Source: Mycolicibacterium hodleri
GTDB taxonomy: Bacteria > Actinomycetota > Actinomycetes > Mycobacteriales > Mycobacteriaceae
Direction of reading: 5' to 3'
Length of the DNA: 64,000 nt
NCBI RefSeq assembly: GCF_025822245.1
Contig: NZ_JACKTL010000020.1
Coordinates: 165,156 to 229,155 of the forward strand
A model generated the notes under the pieces. The model saw only the letters and a list, made by a program, of their open reading frames with translations. It had not been told where the DNA came from and ran no database searches. This document shows positions 1-11,423 of this stretch, piece after piece. The translations under genes were made by a program, and so were the position numbers. How positions within the stretch are numbered: position 1 is the stretch's first letter; every line of letters starts with the position of its first letter.

Positions 1-1200
1 TTCATCGGCGGATACCTGTCCTGGGTGCCGGTGATCCTGAACGCCGCGTCGTCTCCCGCGGTGGTGCTGCAGTTCCTGCTGCTGGCCTTCCACACCGAGC
101 TCGGACTGACGACGAGCATCATCCTGCAGCTCGTCATCCTGTGGACCGTGGTGGGTCTTGCGCTGGCCAAGCTCGCCGCCAACCAGAAGATCATGAACGT
201 GGTGTTCGTGGTGTACGGCGTACTGACGCTGACGATCTTCGTCTGCGGGTTGCTGTTCGCCGTGAAGCACGGTTCGGCCACGCCGTTCGACTGGCACGAG
301 GCCACGGTGCCTAACTTCGCCGTCGCCGGCTTCCTCTACGGCACGGTGCTGCTGTACCTGCTCGGCGTCGAAACGCCGTACAACATGGGCGCGGAGTTCC
401 TTTCGGTGCGCAAGAGCGGACCGAAGATGATCCTGTGGGGTTCGACCGCACTGGTCGCCATCTACCTGCTGACGACGCTCGGCACGATGATGGCGCTGCC
501 CGGCGACAAGATCGACCCCGTCACCGGAGTCATCGGTGCGCTCGGCGTGTCGGGTTTCCCCGGGCTGATGGAGATCTGTGCGGTGGTGCTCGCCGGCATC
601 ATCATCGTGGCGCTCATGACCTACCAGGTGGCCTACTCGCGGCTGATCTTCGTCTCCGGCCTCGAGCGGCACCTGCCGCGCATCTTCACCCATCTCAACC
701 CGCGCACCCGGAACCCGGTGACCGCCATCCTGATTCAGGGCGTGCTGTCGTCGCTGATCCTGGTTGGGCTGTACTCGCAGAGCAGCATGGCGAACGTCAC
801 CATCTACCTGCAGGGCGGTCTGAGCACGGTGTGGCTGCTGTCCGGGTTCTTCTTCCTGATCCCGGTGGTCGTGGCCCGCAAGAAGTACGCCGATCGTTAC
901 GTCAACGAGAAGTTCTGGCGCATTCCGGGCGGCATGGTCGGCGTGTGGATCGTCGTCGTCGTCGGCTCGATCGGCACCATCGCGGGCGTCTACTACTCGT
1001 TCGTGACGCCGTGGATCGACGTGCCGCAGTCCACCTGGATGACGTGGGTCGGCGGAATCAGCCTGGGCATGTTCGCCCTCGGCCTGATCGTGTTCGTGTT
1101 CGGCAAGCGTTCGGCCCACAAGATGACCAAGGAGGATTCGTTGGCCCATCTGGCGGTCTTCGACCTCAAGAAGTCCGACACAACCACCGAGGGAGTTTGA
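1..1200 (+). CDS. APC-family amino acid/amine permease, 5'-truncated
   Basis: About 400 C-terminal codons of a polytopic membrane permease whose start lies before the window. The reading frame is open from the first base. The hydrophobic segments, the segment GVETPYNMGAEF and the polar loop after SRLIFVSGLERHLPR are typical of the amino acid-polyamine-organocation (APC) superfamily. The stop is only four bases before the copper amine oxidase gene, whose ribosome binding site (GAGGGAG) lies inside the end of this gene. I infer that the two are co-transcribed and that the permease brings in the amine that the oxidase attacks. The exact substrate cannot be read from the sequence. Confidence 0.85.
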   Translation, partial: FIGGYLSWVPVILNAASSPAVVLQFLLLAFHTELGLTTSIILQLVILWTVVGLALAKLAANQKIMNVVFVVYGVLTLTIFVCGLLFAVKHGSATPFDWHEATVPNFAVAGFLYGTVLLYLLGVETPYNMGAEFLSVRKSGPKMILWGSTALVAIYLLTTLGTMMALPGDKIDPVTGVIGALGVSGFPGLMEICAVVLAGIIIVALMTYQVAYSRLIFVSGLERHLPRIFTHLNPRTRNPVTAILIQGVLSSLILVGLYSQSSMANVTIYLQGGLSTVWLLSGFFFLIPVVVARKKYADRYVNEKFWRIPGGMVGVWIVVVVGSIGTIAGVYYSFVTPWIDVPQSTWMTWVGGISLGMFALGLIVFVFGKRSAHKMTKEDSLAHLAVFDLKKSDTTTEGV

Positions 1201-1204
1201 GTAC

Positions 1205-3220
1205 ATGACCCTGGACAGCACCACGCGTCGCGCGGAAGCTACCGAGGACACGACCAGCTATCCGTTGGACCCGTTGTCGGGGGAGGAGGTCCAGGCCGCG
1301 GCCGCCATCGTCATGGCGTCCGAATATGCCTCGCCCACACTGAAGTTCGTGATGATCCAGCTGGCGGAACCGGCGAAGACCGCCGAGTTGACGTTCTCCG
1401 GGCTGGACGTCCCCCGGTGCGCGTTCGCCACGATGTACGACGCCGCGGCGAAGCTGATCTACGAGGCGGTCGTCGACCTCGACGCCAGCATGATCGACTC
1501 GTGGAAAGCCATTCCCGGTCGCTTCCCGTCCTACCTGGTCGAGCACATGACGGGGGTTGAGGAGAAGGTCCGCGAGGACCCGCGGTGGCAGGAGGCGATG
1601 CGCAAGCGCGGCATCACCGACTTCGACCTCGCGATGATCGATCCGTGGCCGGCCGGCTACTACGGTGCCGCCGACCACTACGACAACTCGCCGCTGATCT
1701 GCCGGCCGTTGACGTTCATGCGCGCGGCGCCGTCGGAGCACGGCTACGCACGGCCCGTCGAGGGTCTGATCGTCACCTTCGACCTCGACCACATGGAGAT
1801 CGTGGACATCGAGGACCACGGTGTGGTGCCGATGCCGCCGACGGCGGGAAACTACGACGAGCGGTTCATGTTCGATCCGAACAACCGGCCGGCGTTCACC
1901 GAATTCCGTTCCGACGTCAAGCCGATCGAGATCACCCAGCCCGAAGGCCCCGGCTTCACCGTCGACGGGTGGCAGGTCACGTGGCAGAAGTGGTCGATGC
2001 GCATCGGCTTCAACCCGCGCGAGGGCATCACGCTGCACGAGGTGACCTACACCGACCGCGGCGAGACCCGGCCGATCATGTACCGCGGTTCGCTGTCGGA
2101 GATGGTGGTGCCCTACGGCGACACCTCACCGACCCACTGGAACAAGAACGTCTTCGACATGGGCGAAGTCGGAATGGGCTTCTCGGCCAACCCGTTGACG
2201 CTGGGCTGTGACTGCCTGGGCGAGATCCACTACTTCGACGGCATGGTCAACGACTCCGACGGCAACGCCGTCACCATTCCGAACGCGATCTGCATGCACG
2301 AGGAGGACTACGGTATCTCCTGGAAGCACACCGACTTTCGGACCGGCGAGGTGGAGGTACGTCGCTCGCGCCGGTTGGTGATATCGATGATCTGTACGGT
2401 CGGCAACTACGAGTACGGGTTCTTCTGGTACTTCTACAACGACGCGTCGATCGAGGTCGAGGTCAAGCTGTCGGGGGTGCTCACCACCGGGTCGATCGCC
2501 GAGGGGGAGGTGCCGCGCTGGGGCAAGCTCGTCGCCCCGGGCGTCTACGGGCCGAACCATCAGCACTTCTTCAACTTCCGGCTCGACATGAGCGTCGACG
2601 GGCCGGGAAACAGTGTCTACGAGGTGGATTCGATCCCCGAGCCCGATCCGGCCCTCAACCCGCACCACAACGCGTGGATCACCCAGGACACGCTGGTGGC
2701 GTCGGAGGCCGAGGGTGCCCGGGACTGGGACTGGAAGACCGGTCGATACTGGAAGATCGCCAACCCGTCGAAGACGAACGAACTCGGCAGTCCGACGGCC
2801 TACAAGCTGGTGCCCAAGGACATCGTGCCCGTCATGGTGCAGGAGGGTTCCTACATCTACGACCGGGCGCGGTTCATCCAGCACAACCTGTGGGTGACCA
2901 AGTACGACGAGGCGGAGAAGTTCGCCGCGGGGGACTACATGTACCAGTCCGCGGACGCGCAGGGACTGCCGGACTTCGTCGCCGACGACGCGCCGCTGGA
3001 GGACACCGACGTGGTGCTCTGGTACACCCTGGGCGCACACCACGTGGTGCGGCCCGAGGACTGGCCGGTGATGCCGTGTGCCTACACCGGCTTCCACCTC
3101 AAGCCCATCGGCTTCTTCGACGGCAACCCGGCACTGGACATTCCGCCGACGCCGCCGAAGGCGTGCCACGGTGCCCACCACGCGGGTCTGCCGGTCGCGG
3201 AGCGGGCGCTGGAGTCCTAG
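1205..3220 (+). CDS. tynA: Copper-containing primary amine oxidase
   Basis: A 671-residue quinoprotein that oxidises primary amines (tyramine, phenethylamine or histamine type) to aldehyde, ammonia and hydrogen peroxide. The family hallmarks are present: the topaquinone precursor Tyr402 in an N-Y-E-Y motif, candidate copper ligands His452 and His454 (H-Q-H) and His631, and the proposed catalytic base Asp318 in FDMGE. There is no signal peptide, so it should be cytoplasmic, like actinobacterial homologues of this length. It directly follows the permease. Its stop abuts the stop of the convergent MarR gene. Preferred substrate is not known. The symbol is by family; maoA would also be used. Confidence 0.93.
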   Translation: MTLDSTTRRAEATEDTTSYPLDPLSGEEVQAAAAIVMASEYASPTLKFVMIQLAEPAKTAELTFSGLDVPRCAFATMYDAAAKLIYEAVVDLDASMIDSWKAIPGRFPSYLVEHMTGVEEKVREDPRWQEAMRKRGITDFDLAMIDPWPAGYYGAADHYDNSPLICRPLTFMRAAPSEHGYARPVEGLIVTFDLDHMEIVDIEDHGVVPMPPTAGNYDERFMFDPNNRPAFTEFRSDVKPIEITQPEGPGFTVDGWQVTWQKWSMRIGFNPREGITLHEVTYTDRGETRPIMYRGSLSEMVVPYGDTSPTHWNKNVFDMGEVGMGFSANPLTLGCDCLGEIHYFDGMVNDSDGNAVTIPNAICMHEEDYGISWKHTDFRTGEVEVRRSRRLVISMICTVGNYEYGFFWYFYNDASIEVEVKLSGVLTTGSIAEGEVPRWGKLVAPGVYGPNHQHFFNFRLDMSVDGPGNSVYEVDSIPEPDPALNPHHNAWITQDTLVASEAEGARDWDWKTGRYWKIANPSKTNELGSPTAYKLVPKDIVPVMVQEGSYIYDRARFIQHNLWVTKYDEAEKFAAGDYMYQSADAQGLPDFVADDAPLEDTDVVLWYTLGAHHVVRPEDWPVMPCAYTGFHLKPIGFFDGNPALDIPPTPPKACHGAHHAGLPVAERALES

Positions 3221-4370
<1,150 letters not shown>

Positions 4371-4445
4371 CGCTCACCCCTTCGCTCTTCCCGCCCAGCC
4401 GTTTGGCAGGATTGGGGGCACTCACGTGCGGACCGAAGGAGTGTC

Positions 4446-5186
4446 ATGGCGGAAACGGTCCTGGCGGACCCCACTGAGCGGCCGGGGTATTCGCGTGTCC
4501 TGCTCAAACTGGGCGGGGAGATGTTCGGTGGCGGGCAGGTCGGTCTCGATCCCGACGTCGTGGCGTTGGTTGCCCGGCAGATCGCCGAAGTGGTGCGCGG
4601 CGGCGTGCACGTCGCGGTGGTCATCGGCGGCGGCAACTTCTTCCGCGGCGCGCAGCTCCAGCAGCGCGGCATGGAGCGCAGCCGCTCCGACTACATGGGC
4701 ATGCTCGGCACGGTGATGAACAGCCTTGCGCTGCAAGACTTCCTGGAGAAGGAAGGCATCGACACCCGGGTGCAGACCGCCATCACGATGGGCCAGGTCG
4801 CCGAGCCCTACATCCCGGGTCGCGCCCGTCGGCATCTGGAGAAGGGCCGCGTCGTCATCTTCGGTGCCGGCATGGGCCTGCCCTACTTCTCGACCGACAC
4901 CACCGCCGCGCAGCGCGCGCTCGAGATCGGCGCCGAAGTGGTCTTGATGGCCAAGGCGGTCGACGGCGTCTACACCGACGACCCGCGGAAGAACCCCGAC
5001 GCCGAGCTGCTCAAGACCATCACCCATCGCGAAGTCATCGACCGTGGCCTCCAGGTCGCCGACGCGACGGCGTTCAGCCTCTGCATGGACAACCGCATGC
5101 CGATCCTGGTGTTCAACCTGCTCGTCGACGGCAATATCGCGCGCGCGGTGGCGGGTGAGAGGATTGGGACGCTGGTCACCACCTAA
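4446..5186 (+). CDS. pyrH: UMP kinase
   Basis: Uridylate kinase of 246 residues, converting UMP to UDP in pyrimidine biosynthesis as a cytoplasmic hexamer. Amino-acid-kinase-family motifs are present: KLGGEMFGG near the N terminus, IGGGNFFRG, the [11 protein letters not shown] segment and [12 protein letters not shown] strong GAAGGAG ribosome binding site precedes the ATG. It is followed by frr and cdsA on the same strand, the conserved actinobacterial order (usually after tsf, which is not in the preceding sequence here, so the upstream rpsB-tsf part has been separated from it). Bacterial PyrH is normally inhibited by UTP and activated by GTP. Confidence 0.97.
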   Translation: MAETVLADPTERPGYSRVLLKLGGEMFGGGQVGLDPDVVALVARQIAEVVRGGVHVAVVIGGGNFFRGAQLQQRGMERSRSDYMGMLGTVMNSLALQDFLEKEGIDTRVQTAITMGQVAEPYIPGRARRHLEKGRVVIFGAGMGLPYFSTDTTAAQRALEIGAEVVLMAKAVDGVYTDDPRKNPDAELLKTITHREVIDRGLQVADATAFSLCMDNRMPILVFNLLVDGNIARAVAGERIGTLVTT

Positions 5187-5221
5187 CGGGTGGACGAGCG
5201 ACACCGACGGGAGAAGATGAA

Positions 5222-5779
5222 GTGATCGACGAAACCCTCTTCGAAGCCGAGGAGAAGATGGAGAAGGCGGTCTCGGTCGCCCGGGACGACCTGTCGTCCA
5301 TCCGCACCGGTCGCGCCAATCCCGGCATGTTCAACCGGATCAAGATCGAGTACTACGGTTCGCCGACGCCGATCACCCAGCTCTCCAGCATCAACGTGCC
5401 TGAAGCGCGGCTCGTCGTCATCAAGCCCTACGAGGCGAACCAGTTGCGGCCCATCGAGGATGCGATCCGCAACTCCGACCTCGGGGTCAACCCGGGCAAC
5501 GACGGCAACGTCATCCGGATCTCGATCCCACAGCTGACAGAGGAACGTCGTCGCGACCTGGTCAAGCAGGCCAAGGGCAAGGGCGAGGACGCCAAGGTCA
5601 CGGTGCGCAACATCCGCCGCAAGGCCATGGAGGAGCTCGCCCGCATCAAGAAGGACGGCGAGGCAGGCGAGGACGAGGTGGGGCGCGCGGAGAAGGACCT
5701 GGACAAGAGCACCCAGACCTACACCGCCCAGATCGACGAACTGGTGAAGCACAAAGAAGGCGAGCTGCTGGAGGTCTAG
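5222..5779 (+). CDS. frr: Ribosome recycling factor
   Basis: A 185-residue ribosome recycling factor, which with EF-G splits post-termination ribosomes. It has the normal length and typical sequence: the coiled-coil N-terminal helix ([14 protein letters not shown]), [10 protein letters not shown], and the C-terminal helices rich in Lys, Arg and Glu ([21 protein letters not shown]). The start is GTG at 5222 with an AGAAGATG region upstream. It lies 35 bases after pyrH and 33 before cdsA, consistent with one operon. Confidence 0.97.
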   Translation: MIDETLFEAEEKMEKAVSVARDDLSSIRTGRANPGMFNRIKIEYYGSPTPITQLSSINVPEARLVVIKPYEANQLRPIEDAIRNSDLGVNPGNDGNVIRISIPQLTEERRRDLVKQAKGKGEDAKVTVRNIRRKAMEELARIKKDGEAGEDEVGRAEKDLDKSTQTYTAQIDELVKHKEGELLEV

Positions 5780-5812
5780 GTCGCAGCAGACCTGACCTTC
5801 AGCAACAGCACG

Positions 5813-6691
5813 GTGGCAGACACCGACACGGCGTCCACCGACGGGCCCGAGACACCGGCTCCCAAGAAGAAGGCGGGCCGGGCCGGACGCGACCTCCCCG
5901 CCGCCATCGGCGTGGGAGCGTTCCTTGGCTTTGGCGTCATCGCCATCCTGGTGTTCGCACCGCTGGGCTGGGTTCCCGTCGTGGCGGTCGCCATGGCCGT
6001 CGCCACCCACGAGGTCGTCAAACGACTACGGACGGCCGGGTACTCCATCCCGATCGTCCCGCTGCTCGTCGGCGGTCAGGCCATGGTGTGGTTGACGTGG
6101 CCCTTCGGCCCCGCGGGCGCCCTGGGCGCGTACGGCGCCACGGTCGTGGTCTGCATGATCTGGCGGCTGCTCTCCGGTGGCATGAAGAACGCTCCGGTGA
6201 ACTACCTGCGCGACGTCACGACGACGATCTTCCTGGCCGCCTGGATACCGCTGTTCGGCGCCTTCGGCGTCCTGCTGGTGTACCCGGAGGACGGTCGGTG
6301 GCGGGTGCTGTGCCTGATGCTCGGCGTCGTCTTCTCCGACATCGGCGGCTACGCGGCGGGTGTGCTGTTCGGCAAGCACCCGATGGTGCCCTCGATCAGC
6401 CCGAAGAAGTCCTGGGAGGGCTTCGCCGGGTCGCTGATCTTCGGGACGGCCGCCTCGGTGCTCGCCGTGGCCTTCCTGCTGGAGAAGCCGGCCTGGGTCG
6501 GCATTCCGCTGGGTCTGATGCTCGTCCTGACCGGCACGCTCGGCGACCTCATCGAGTCGCAGGTCAAGCGCGACCTGGGCATCAAGGACATGGGCACGCT
6601 GCTACCCGGCCACGGTGGCCTGATGGACCGGCTCGACTCGGTCCTGCCCTCTGCCGTCGCGACGTGGGTCGTCCTGACGCTTCTTGCCTGA
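5813..6691 (+). CDS. cdsA: Phosphatidate cytidylyltransferase (CDP-diacylglycerol synthase)
   Basis: An integral membrane enzyme of 292 residues that makes CDP-diacylglycerol from phosphatidate and CTP, the precursor of phosphatidylinositol, cardiolipin and PIMs. The family signature near the C terminus is intact: SQVKRDLGIKDMGTLLPGHGG. About eight hydrophobic segments follow a Lys/Pro-rich cytoplasmic N terminus. The start is GTG at 5813. Its last 90 bases overlap the antisense 3' end of the convergent EamA transporter gene. Confidence 0.95.
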   Translation: MADTDTASTDGPETPAPKKKAGRAGRDLPAAIGVGAFLGFGVIAILVFAPLGWVPVVAVAMAVATHEVVKRLRTAGYSIPIVPLLVGGQAMVWLTWPFGPAGALGAYGATVVVCMIWRLLSGGMKNAPVNYLRDVTTTIFLAAWIPLFGAFGVLLVYPEDGRWRVLCLMLGVVFSDIGGYAAGVLFGKHPMVPSISPKKSWEGFAGSLIFGTAASVLAVAFLLEKPAWVGIPLGLMLVLTGTLGDLIESQVKRDLGIKDMGTLLPGHGGLMDRLDSVLPSAVATWVVLTLLA

Positions 6692-7543
6692 CGTGTTGAG
6701 CCAGCACGCCATCGCGCCGACTACCAGGCCGACCCCGACGCCGAGGTCAACCCGCTGGCCCAACATCAGCCAGGACAGCACGCCCGCGACCGCGGGGATC
6801 ACGCAGAACAGCATCGACACCGCCGCAGCGCCGTGCAGGTTGATGGCGCGCACGTAGAGCGAGACGCCCAGGGTTGCGTTGAGCAGCACCACGCCGGCCA
6901 CGGCGAACGCGGCCTTCGCGGGCTCGTGGACGGCGAACGGCGTCGTCAGGGTGAGGGCCAGGGCCGGGATCAGCGCGACCCCGTTCTGCACGGCGGTCGA
7001 GGCGCGGAAGTCGACGTCGGCACAGAACCGCTGCTGGTAGACCCCACCGGCCGCCAGGCCGACCAGCGCGACCAACAGCAGCAGCACCGCCGGGTCGACG
7101 CCGCGTTCGGAGACCAGCCGACTGGCGCAGGCGGCCAGGACGGCGACGACGCCGAGCACCAGTGCCAGGATCCGTCGCGGCGTCAGACGGTCGCGGAGGA
7201 ACGCGGCGGCGAGCATCGCCGTCGCGACGGGATTCATCGCGACGACCACCGCGCACAGGACCGCCGGAGCGCCGTGCTGAATGGCCAGGTACAGCGCGCA
7301 GAACTGCACCGCCTGCATCAGCAGACCGGTGACGGCGACGTGCCCGAGGACGCGCCCCCTCGGCCAGCGCACCTTGGCGAGGGTGGCCCACGACCCGAGG
7401 ATGAGGCCGGCCAGGCCGAAGCGGAAGGCCAGCACCGCCATCGGCGTCATCTCGTTGACCGCCATGTTCCCGATCGGATACCCGAGCGCGTAGAAGAACG
7501 TGACGGCCACCGCGGTCTGCATGGGCATGCGGGTCGGCGACAT
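6602..7543 (-). CDS. EamA/DMT-family transporter
   Basis: A drug/metabolite transporter superfamily protein of about 313 residues with two EamA repeats and about ten membrane segments, probably an exporter of amino acids or metabolites. The start is taken as ATG 7543 (MSPTRMPMQTAVAV); ATG 7552 and 7528 are alternatives. The frame remains open to 6602, giving a charged 20-odd residue tail after the last membrane segment that overlaps cdsA antisense by 90 bases. It is divergent from a LysR regulator across a repeat-rich region, the classic arrangement of a LysR-controlled exporter. Substrate is unknown. Confidence 0.88.
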   Translation of the reverse strand: MSPTRMPMQTAVAVTFFYALGYPIGNMAVNEMTPMAVLAFRFGLAGLILGSWATLAKVRWPRGRVLGHVAVTGLLMQAVQFCALYLAIQHGAPAVLCAVVVAMNPVATAMLAAAFLRDRLTPRRILALVLGVVAVLAACASRLVSERGVDPAVLLLLVALVGLAAGGVYQQRFCADVDFRASTAVQNGVALIPALALTLTTPFAVHEPAKAAFAVAGVVLLNATLGVSLYVRAINLHGAAAVSMLFCVIPAVAGVLSWLMLGQRVDLGVGVGLVVGAMACWLNTSGKKRQDDPRRDGRGQDRVEPVHQATVAG

Positions 7544-7588
7544 GGTTCTCATCGTGGGGACGTCCGGCGGCGCCGTCCAACGAATATC

Positions 7589-7682
7589 GGCGATCACGTT
7601 TGATCGCCAATGCTGATCAATTGTTCGCCCATGGCCGTGTCCCGCGCACGACGACACCGTTCTTTGATCGTCGATGCTGATC
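7589..7682. promoter_or_regulatory. LysR operator repeats between EamA and LysR genes
   Basis: A 20-bp sequence occurs twice with two mismatches, at 7599-7618 and 7663-7682, start to start 64 bp (about six helical turns). Each copy holds a TGATC-N9-GATC dyad that fits the LysR T-N11-A box. The first copy also overlaps a perfect 8-bp palindrome, GGCGATCA-N4-TGATCGCC (7589-7608). The layout fits a LysR protein bound at two sites between divergent genes. Confidence 0.65.
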
Positions 7683-7698
7683 GGAGTACCTTGACAGG

Positions 7699-8550
7699 GT
7701 GAGTCAGGTCCTGGACATTGCACCGCTGCGCAGCGTGGTCGCCGTCGCCGACTGTGGCGGATTTCACCGCGCCGCGACCGTTCTGCACCTCACCCAGTCG
7801 GCCGTCAGCCAGCACGTCCGCCGCGTCGAGGCGGTCGTCGGCGGGCCCGTCGTCGAGAAGTCCGGCCGCGGCGTGGCCTTCACCGAATTGGGTCATCGGC
7901 TGCTCGCCCACGCGCGCACCATCCTCGCCGCGCACGACGCCGCGCTCACCGACCTGGGCGCCGCAGAGGAACGGGTGCTGTTGATCGGCGCAACCGAACA
8001 CGGCGCCGACGTCATGTTGCCCGGCCTGACCGGAGCGCTGGGGGAGAGGCTGCCCGAGCGGCGGCTGAGATTCCGGCTGGACCGCAACGTGATGCTCGCC
8101 GACGCGATCGACCACGGCACCGTCGACCTGGCGGTGATGCTGGACGGCTCCGGCCTCGACCCGGCGAACGCGTCGGGAGTCGTCGCGCTGAAGTGGGTTG
8201 CCGGTCGCGCGTTCTCCATGCCCGCGAACGATCCGTTGCCGGTGGTGATGTTCTCCGAGCCGTGCACGCTGCGCGAGCCCACCTTCGCCGCGCTCGACCG
8301 CATGGGCGTGCCCTACCGGATCGCCGCCGACAGCTCCGATCTGTCCGGATTGTTCGCCGCCGTGCGATCCGGCCTCGGCGTGGCGCTGCTGCCGATGATC
8401 GGACGACTGCCCGACGGACTGTGCCTTGCCGAGGGATTGCCTCCAACCAGCCGTGCGACGGTGTTCGTGCGGGGCCGTGCCGGGGTGGACGCCAGTGCGC
8501 TGGCGGCCGTCGAGGGAGCGGTTCGTGACGTTTTGAGTGAACAGGCCTGA
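7699..8550 (+). CDS. LysR-family transcriptional regulator
   Basis: A 283-residue LysR regulator with an N-terminal winged helix ([27 protein letters not shown]) and a C-terminal ligand-binding domain. The start is GTG 7699 and the stop lies two bases before the rlmN ATG. It probably controls the divergent EamA transporter and itself through the repeated boxes between them. The pairing of a LysR regulator with a DMT or LysE-type exporter recalls ArgP/LysG-LysE systems, but this transporter is EamA-type and the effector is unknown. Confidence 0.9.
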   Translation: MSQVLDIAPLRSVVAVADCGGFHRAATVLHLTQSAVSQHVRRVEAVVGGPVVEKSGRGVAFTELGHRLLAHARTILAAHDAALTDLGAAEERVLLIGATEHGADVMLPGLTGALGERLPERRLRFRLDRNVMLADAIDHGTVDLAVMLDGSGLDPANASGVVALKWVAGRAFSMPANDPLPVVMFSEPCTLREPTFAALDRMGVPYRIAADSSDLSGLFAAVRSGLGVALLPMIGRLPDGLCLAEGLPPTSRATVFVRGRAGVDASALAAVEGAVRDVLSEQA

Positions 8551-8552
8551 TA

Positions 8553-9656
8553 ATGAGCGAGACCATGAAACTTCCGTTGGTGTTCGACGCGCCCACCCGT
8601 GGGAAACCCCCGCGGCACTTCGCCGACCTCGACGACGACGCGCGCGGTGCCGCCCTCACCGAACTGGGGCTACCCGCGTTCCGCGGCAAGCAGTTGGCGA
8701 ACCAGTACTTCGGCAGGTTGATCGCCGATCCGCGTGCCATGACCGATCTGCCGGCCGCGTTGCGCGACCAGGTGGCCGAGGCGCTGTTCCCCCGACTGCT
8801 CGACGTCGTGCGCTCCGTCGAGTGTGACGGTGCCGAAACCCGGAAGACGTTGTGGCGGGCCGTCGACGGCACCACCATCGAGTCGGTGCTGATGCGCTAT
8901 CCCAACCGCAGCACCCTGTGCCTGTCGTCGCAGGCCGGGTGCGGCATGGCCTGCCCGTTCTGCGCCACCGGCCAAGGCGGCCTGACCAGAAACCTCACCA
9001 CCGCCGAGATCCTCGAACAGGTCCGCGCGGCTGCGGCCGTCATGCGCGACGACCACGACGGCAGACTCTCGAACATCGTGTTCATGGGCATGGGTGAGCC
9101 GCTGGCCAACTACAACCGCGTGCTGGCCGCGGTCAAGCGGATCATCGCGCCGGCGCCGCACGGGTTCGGCATCTCCGCGCGGTCGGTGACGGTGTCGACC
9201 GTGGGGCTGGCGCCCGCCATCCGCAAGCTGGCCGACGAGCGGCTCGGGGTGACGCTGGCACTGTCGTTGCACGCCCCCGACGACGAGCTGCGCGACACGC
9301 TCGTGCCGGTGAACAACAGGTGGAACGTCGGCGAAGCCCTCGACGCCGCAAGGTATTACGCGGACGTGACCGGTCGTCGCGTGTCCATCGAGTACGCGCT
9401 CATCCGCGACGTCAACGACCAGCCGTGGCGGGGTGACCTCCTCGGCAAGAAGCTGCACGGAGCGCTGGGACCACTGGTCCACGTCAACGTCATCCCGCTG
9501 AATCCGACGCCGGGCAGCAAGTGGGACGCCAGTCCCAAGCCCGCCGAGCGGGAGTTCGTCAGGCGGGTCCGCGAGCGCGGGGTGTCCTGTACCGTTCGCG
9601 ATACCCGTGGTCGTGAAATTGCCGCTGCCTGCGGTCAACTCGCCGCCGAGGGCTAG
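8553..9656 (+). CDS. rlmN: Dual-specificity 23S rRNA/tRNA (adenine-C2) methyltransferase
   Basis: A radical-SAM enzyme of 367 residues that methylates C2 of A2503 in 23S rRNA and of A37 in some tRNAs. The 4Fe-4S motif CxxxCxxC is Cys130, Cys134 and Cys137. The methyl-carrying C-terminal cysteine is Cys346 (SCTVRDTRG). ATG 8553 is used; ATG 8565 is also possible. It lies immediately after the LysR gene. In M. tuberculosis the homologue lies next to cdsA, so here the EamA/LysR pair has been inserted between them. Confidence 0.96.
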   Translation: MSETMKLPLVFDAPTRGKPPRHFADLDDDARGAALTELGLPAFRGKQLANQYFGRLIADPRAMTDLPAALRDQVAEALFPRLLDVVRSVECDGAETRKTLWRAVDGTTIESVLMRYPNRSTLCLSSQAGCGMACPFCATGQGGLTRNLTTAEILEQVRAAAAVMRDDHDGRLSNIVFMGMGEPLANYNRVLAAVKRIIAPAPHGFGISARSVTVSTVGLAPAIRKLADERLGVTLALSLHAPDDELRDTLVPVNNRWNVGEALDAARYYADVTGRRVSIEYALIRDVNDQPWRGDLLGKKLHGALGPLVHVNVIPLNPTPGSKWDASPKPAEREFVRRVRERGVSCTVRDTRGREIAAACGQLAAEG

Positions 9657-9671
9657 CGAACTGGGGTAGCG

Positions 9672-11111
9672 ATGCGACGGCTCAACGGTGTGGACGCCCT
9701 GCTGCTGTACACCGAGGCGCCCGAGATCCACATGCACACCTTGAAGATCGGCATCCTCGACGTCTCCGGGCTCGACGGCGAATTCACCTTCGAACTGTTC
9801 CGTCGGGTGGCCGAGCCGCGCTTGCTTGCCCTCACACCGCTGCGATACCAACTCGTCGACGTCCCGCTGAGGCTGCACCACCCCATGTGGGTCGAGAACC
9901 CGGGGATCGACTTCGACCACCACGTCCGCCGGGTGTCGGTGCCGCCGCCGGGAGGGCGACGCGAACTCGACCAGCTCATCGGCGAGATCGCCGGCACGCC
10001 ACTGGATCGCGACCGGCCGCTGTGGGAGATGTACGTCGCAGAGGGACTCGTCGGCGACCGCGTGGCGATCATCCACAAGGTGCACCACGTGCTGGCCGAC
10101 GGCGTCGCCTCGGCGAATCAGCTGGGCTGGGCCATCCAAGCCGAACCACCCGAGTTCCCGGCCAAGGCCATCCACACCGAGGCGCGCGAGCGGACGACGA
10201 GCGGGCTGATGGTGGCCGCCGGCCGGGACCACGCCCGTCAGATCCGGCGGTTGCCACGGCTCCTCGCCGACACCGCCAGCGGGGTGACGAGGGTGCGTCG
10301 TCGCGTCAAGGAGCGCGGCACGCATCCCGGACTCGCCTCCAACTTCGCCCCGCCGCCGTCGTTCATCAACCACGTCGTCTCGCCGGTGCGTCGATTCGCG
10401 ACCGCTCCGCTGGCCCTCGCCGACGTCAAGGAGGCGGCCAAGACTCTCGGCGTCACCATCAACGACGTCGTGTTGGCCACGGTCGCCGGTGCGCTGCGAG
10501 AACTCCTCCTGAAGTACGACGGTGCCGCCGACACCCCGCTGATCGCCGGGGTACCGGTCAGCTACGGAGATCCGGATCGCTTGGCGGGCAACGAGTTCAC
10601 CTACATGACGCCGTCACTGGCGGTACACGTCGCAGACCCCGTCGAACGCGTTCGGCTGACGGCGACGGCGACCGCGATCGCCAAGGAGAACCATCACCTG
10701 CTCGGCCCCAACCTGATTCCCAACTGGTTGAACTTCCTGCCGCCGGCGGTCGCACCGGTGGCCTTCCGGTGGCAGTCCAAGCGAATGCAGTCGAGCATGA
10801 TCATGAACCTCACCGTCTCCAACGTGCCGGGACCCAGGGAACGAGGGTCGTTCGGGGGAGCGGTGATCAGCGAGATCTACTCCGTCGGCCCACTGGTCGC
10901 CGGGAGCGGCATGAACGTCACGGTGTGGAGTTACGTCGACCAGCTCAACGTCTCGGTGCTCACCGACGACCTGACGACCGAAGATCCGCACGAAGTGACC
11001 GACGCGATGTTCCGGTCGTTCGTCGCACTGCGCAGCGCCGCGGGGCTTTCCGACGTGCTCACCGACGTGGGCGACGCCATGCCGCTCGCGGCGACGACGG
11101 TGTCGGGCTAG
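9672..11111 (+). CDS. WS/DGAT-family acyltransferase (wax ester synthase/diacylglycerol acyltransferase)
   Basis: A 479-residue member of the mycobacterial Tgs/WS-DGAT family, which transfers acyl-CoA to diacylglycerol or fatty alcohols. The catalytic HHxxxDG motif is His138-His139-Val-Leu-Ala-Asp143-Gly144. The C-terminal segment containing [12 protein letters not shown] is also typical. The start ATG 9672 is 15 bases after rlmN. It is convergent with, and overlaps by four bases, the DUF2631 gene. Mycobacteria have many paralogues, so a particular tgs name cannot be given, nor can the acceptor. Confidence 0.93.
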   Translation: MRRLNGVDALLLYTEAPEIHMHTLKIGILDVSGLDGEFTFELFRRVAEPRLLALTPLRYQLVDVPLRLHHPMWVENPGIDFDHHVRRVSVPPPGGRRELDQLIGEIAGTPLDRDRPLWEMYVAEGLVGDRVAIIHKVHHVLADGVASANQLGWAIQAEPPEFPAKAIHTEARERTTSGLMVAAGRDHARQIRRLPRLLADTASGVTRVRRRVKERGTHPGLASNFAPPPSFINHVVSPVRRFATAPLALADVKEAAKTLGVTINDVVLATVAGALRELLLKYDGAADTPLIAGVPVSYGDPDRLAGNEFTYMTPSLAVHVADPVERVRLTATATAIAKENHHLLGPNLIPNWLNFLPPAVAPVAFRWQSKRMQSSMIMNLTVSNVPGPRERGSFGGAVISEIYSVGPLVAGSGMNVTVWSYVDQLNVSVLTDDLTTEDPHEVTDAMFRSFVALRSAAGLSDVLTDVGDAMPLAATTVSG

Positions 11112-11362
11112 CGGGTCCAGCCGCGACGGCGCAGCCACCAGTCGCGGAACACGATTCCCCAGATCGCCAACGCGAACCCGATGAGGAAGATGTCCTCGAC
11201 GTGGCCGACGTGGTTGCCCCGCAGCATCGCGAGCATGAAGAAGCCGGCGAGGATGCCGCCGATCTGGATGGCCCGGTGATTCTGCTTCGACCAACCCCAG
11301 TTCGCCGACGGCACGTCCTCGACGTCAACGCCGGTATGCCGTTCGACCTCGGTGTTCGCCAC
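11108..11362 (-). CDS. DUF2631 small membrane protein (Rv2876-like)
   Basis: An 84-residue protein with a polar N terminus ([20 protein letters not shown]) and two hydrophobic segments (about residues 32-46 and 56-70), ending in a basic tail. It resembles the actinobacterial DUF2631 family, represented in M. tuberculosis by Rv2876 near mpt70/mpt83. Function is unknown. It lies downstream of the photolyase gene on the same strand, but a strong hairpin separates them, so it may have its own promoter. Confidence 0.8.
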   Translation of the reverse strand: MANTEVERHTGVDVEDVPSANWGWSKQNHRAIQIGGILAGFFMLAMLRGNHVGHVEDIFLIGFALAIWGIVFRDWWLRRRGWTR

Positions 11363-11404
11363 GCTAGCTCCTCAGGGGGTCCGGTCAACTGCGCCCATTC
11401 TGAC

Positions 11405-11423
11405 ATACGACGGCGCGTCGTAT
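11405..11423 (-). terminator. Hairpin directly after the photolyase stop
   Basis: A perfect 8-bp stem with a 3-base loop (ATACGACG-N3-CGTCGTAT) starts at the base after the photolyase TAA. There is no long U tract, as is common for mycobacterial intrinsic terminators. It probably ends the photolyase transcript before the DUF2631 gene. Confidence 0.65.
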
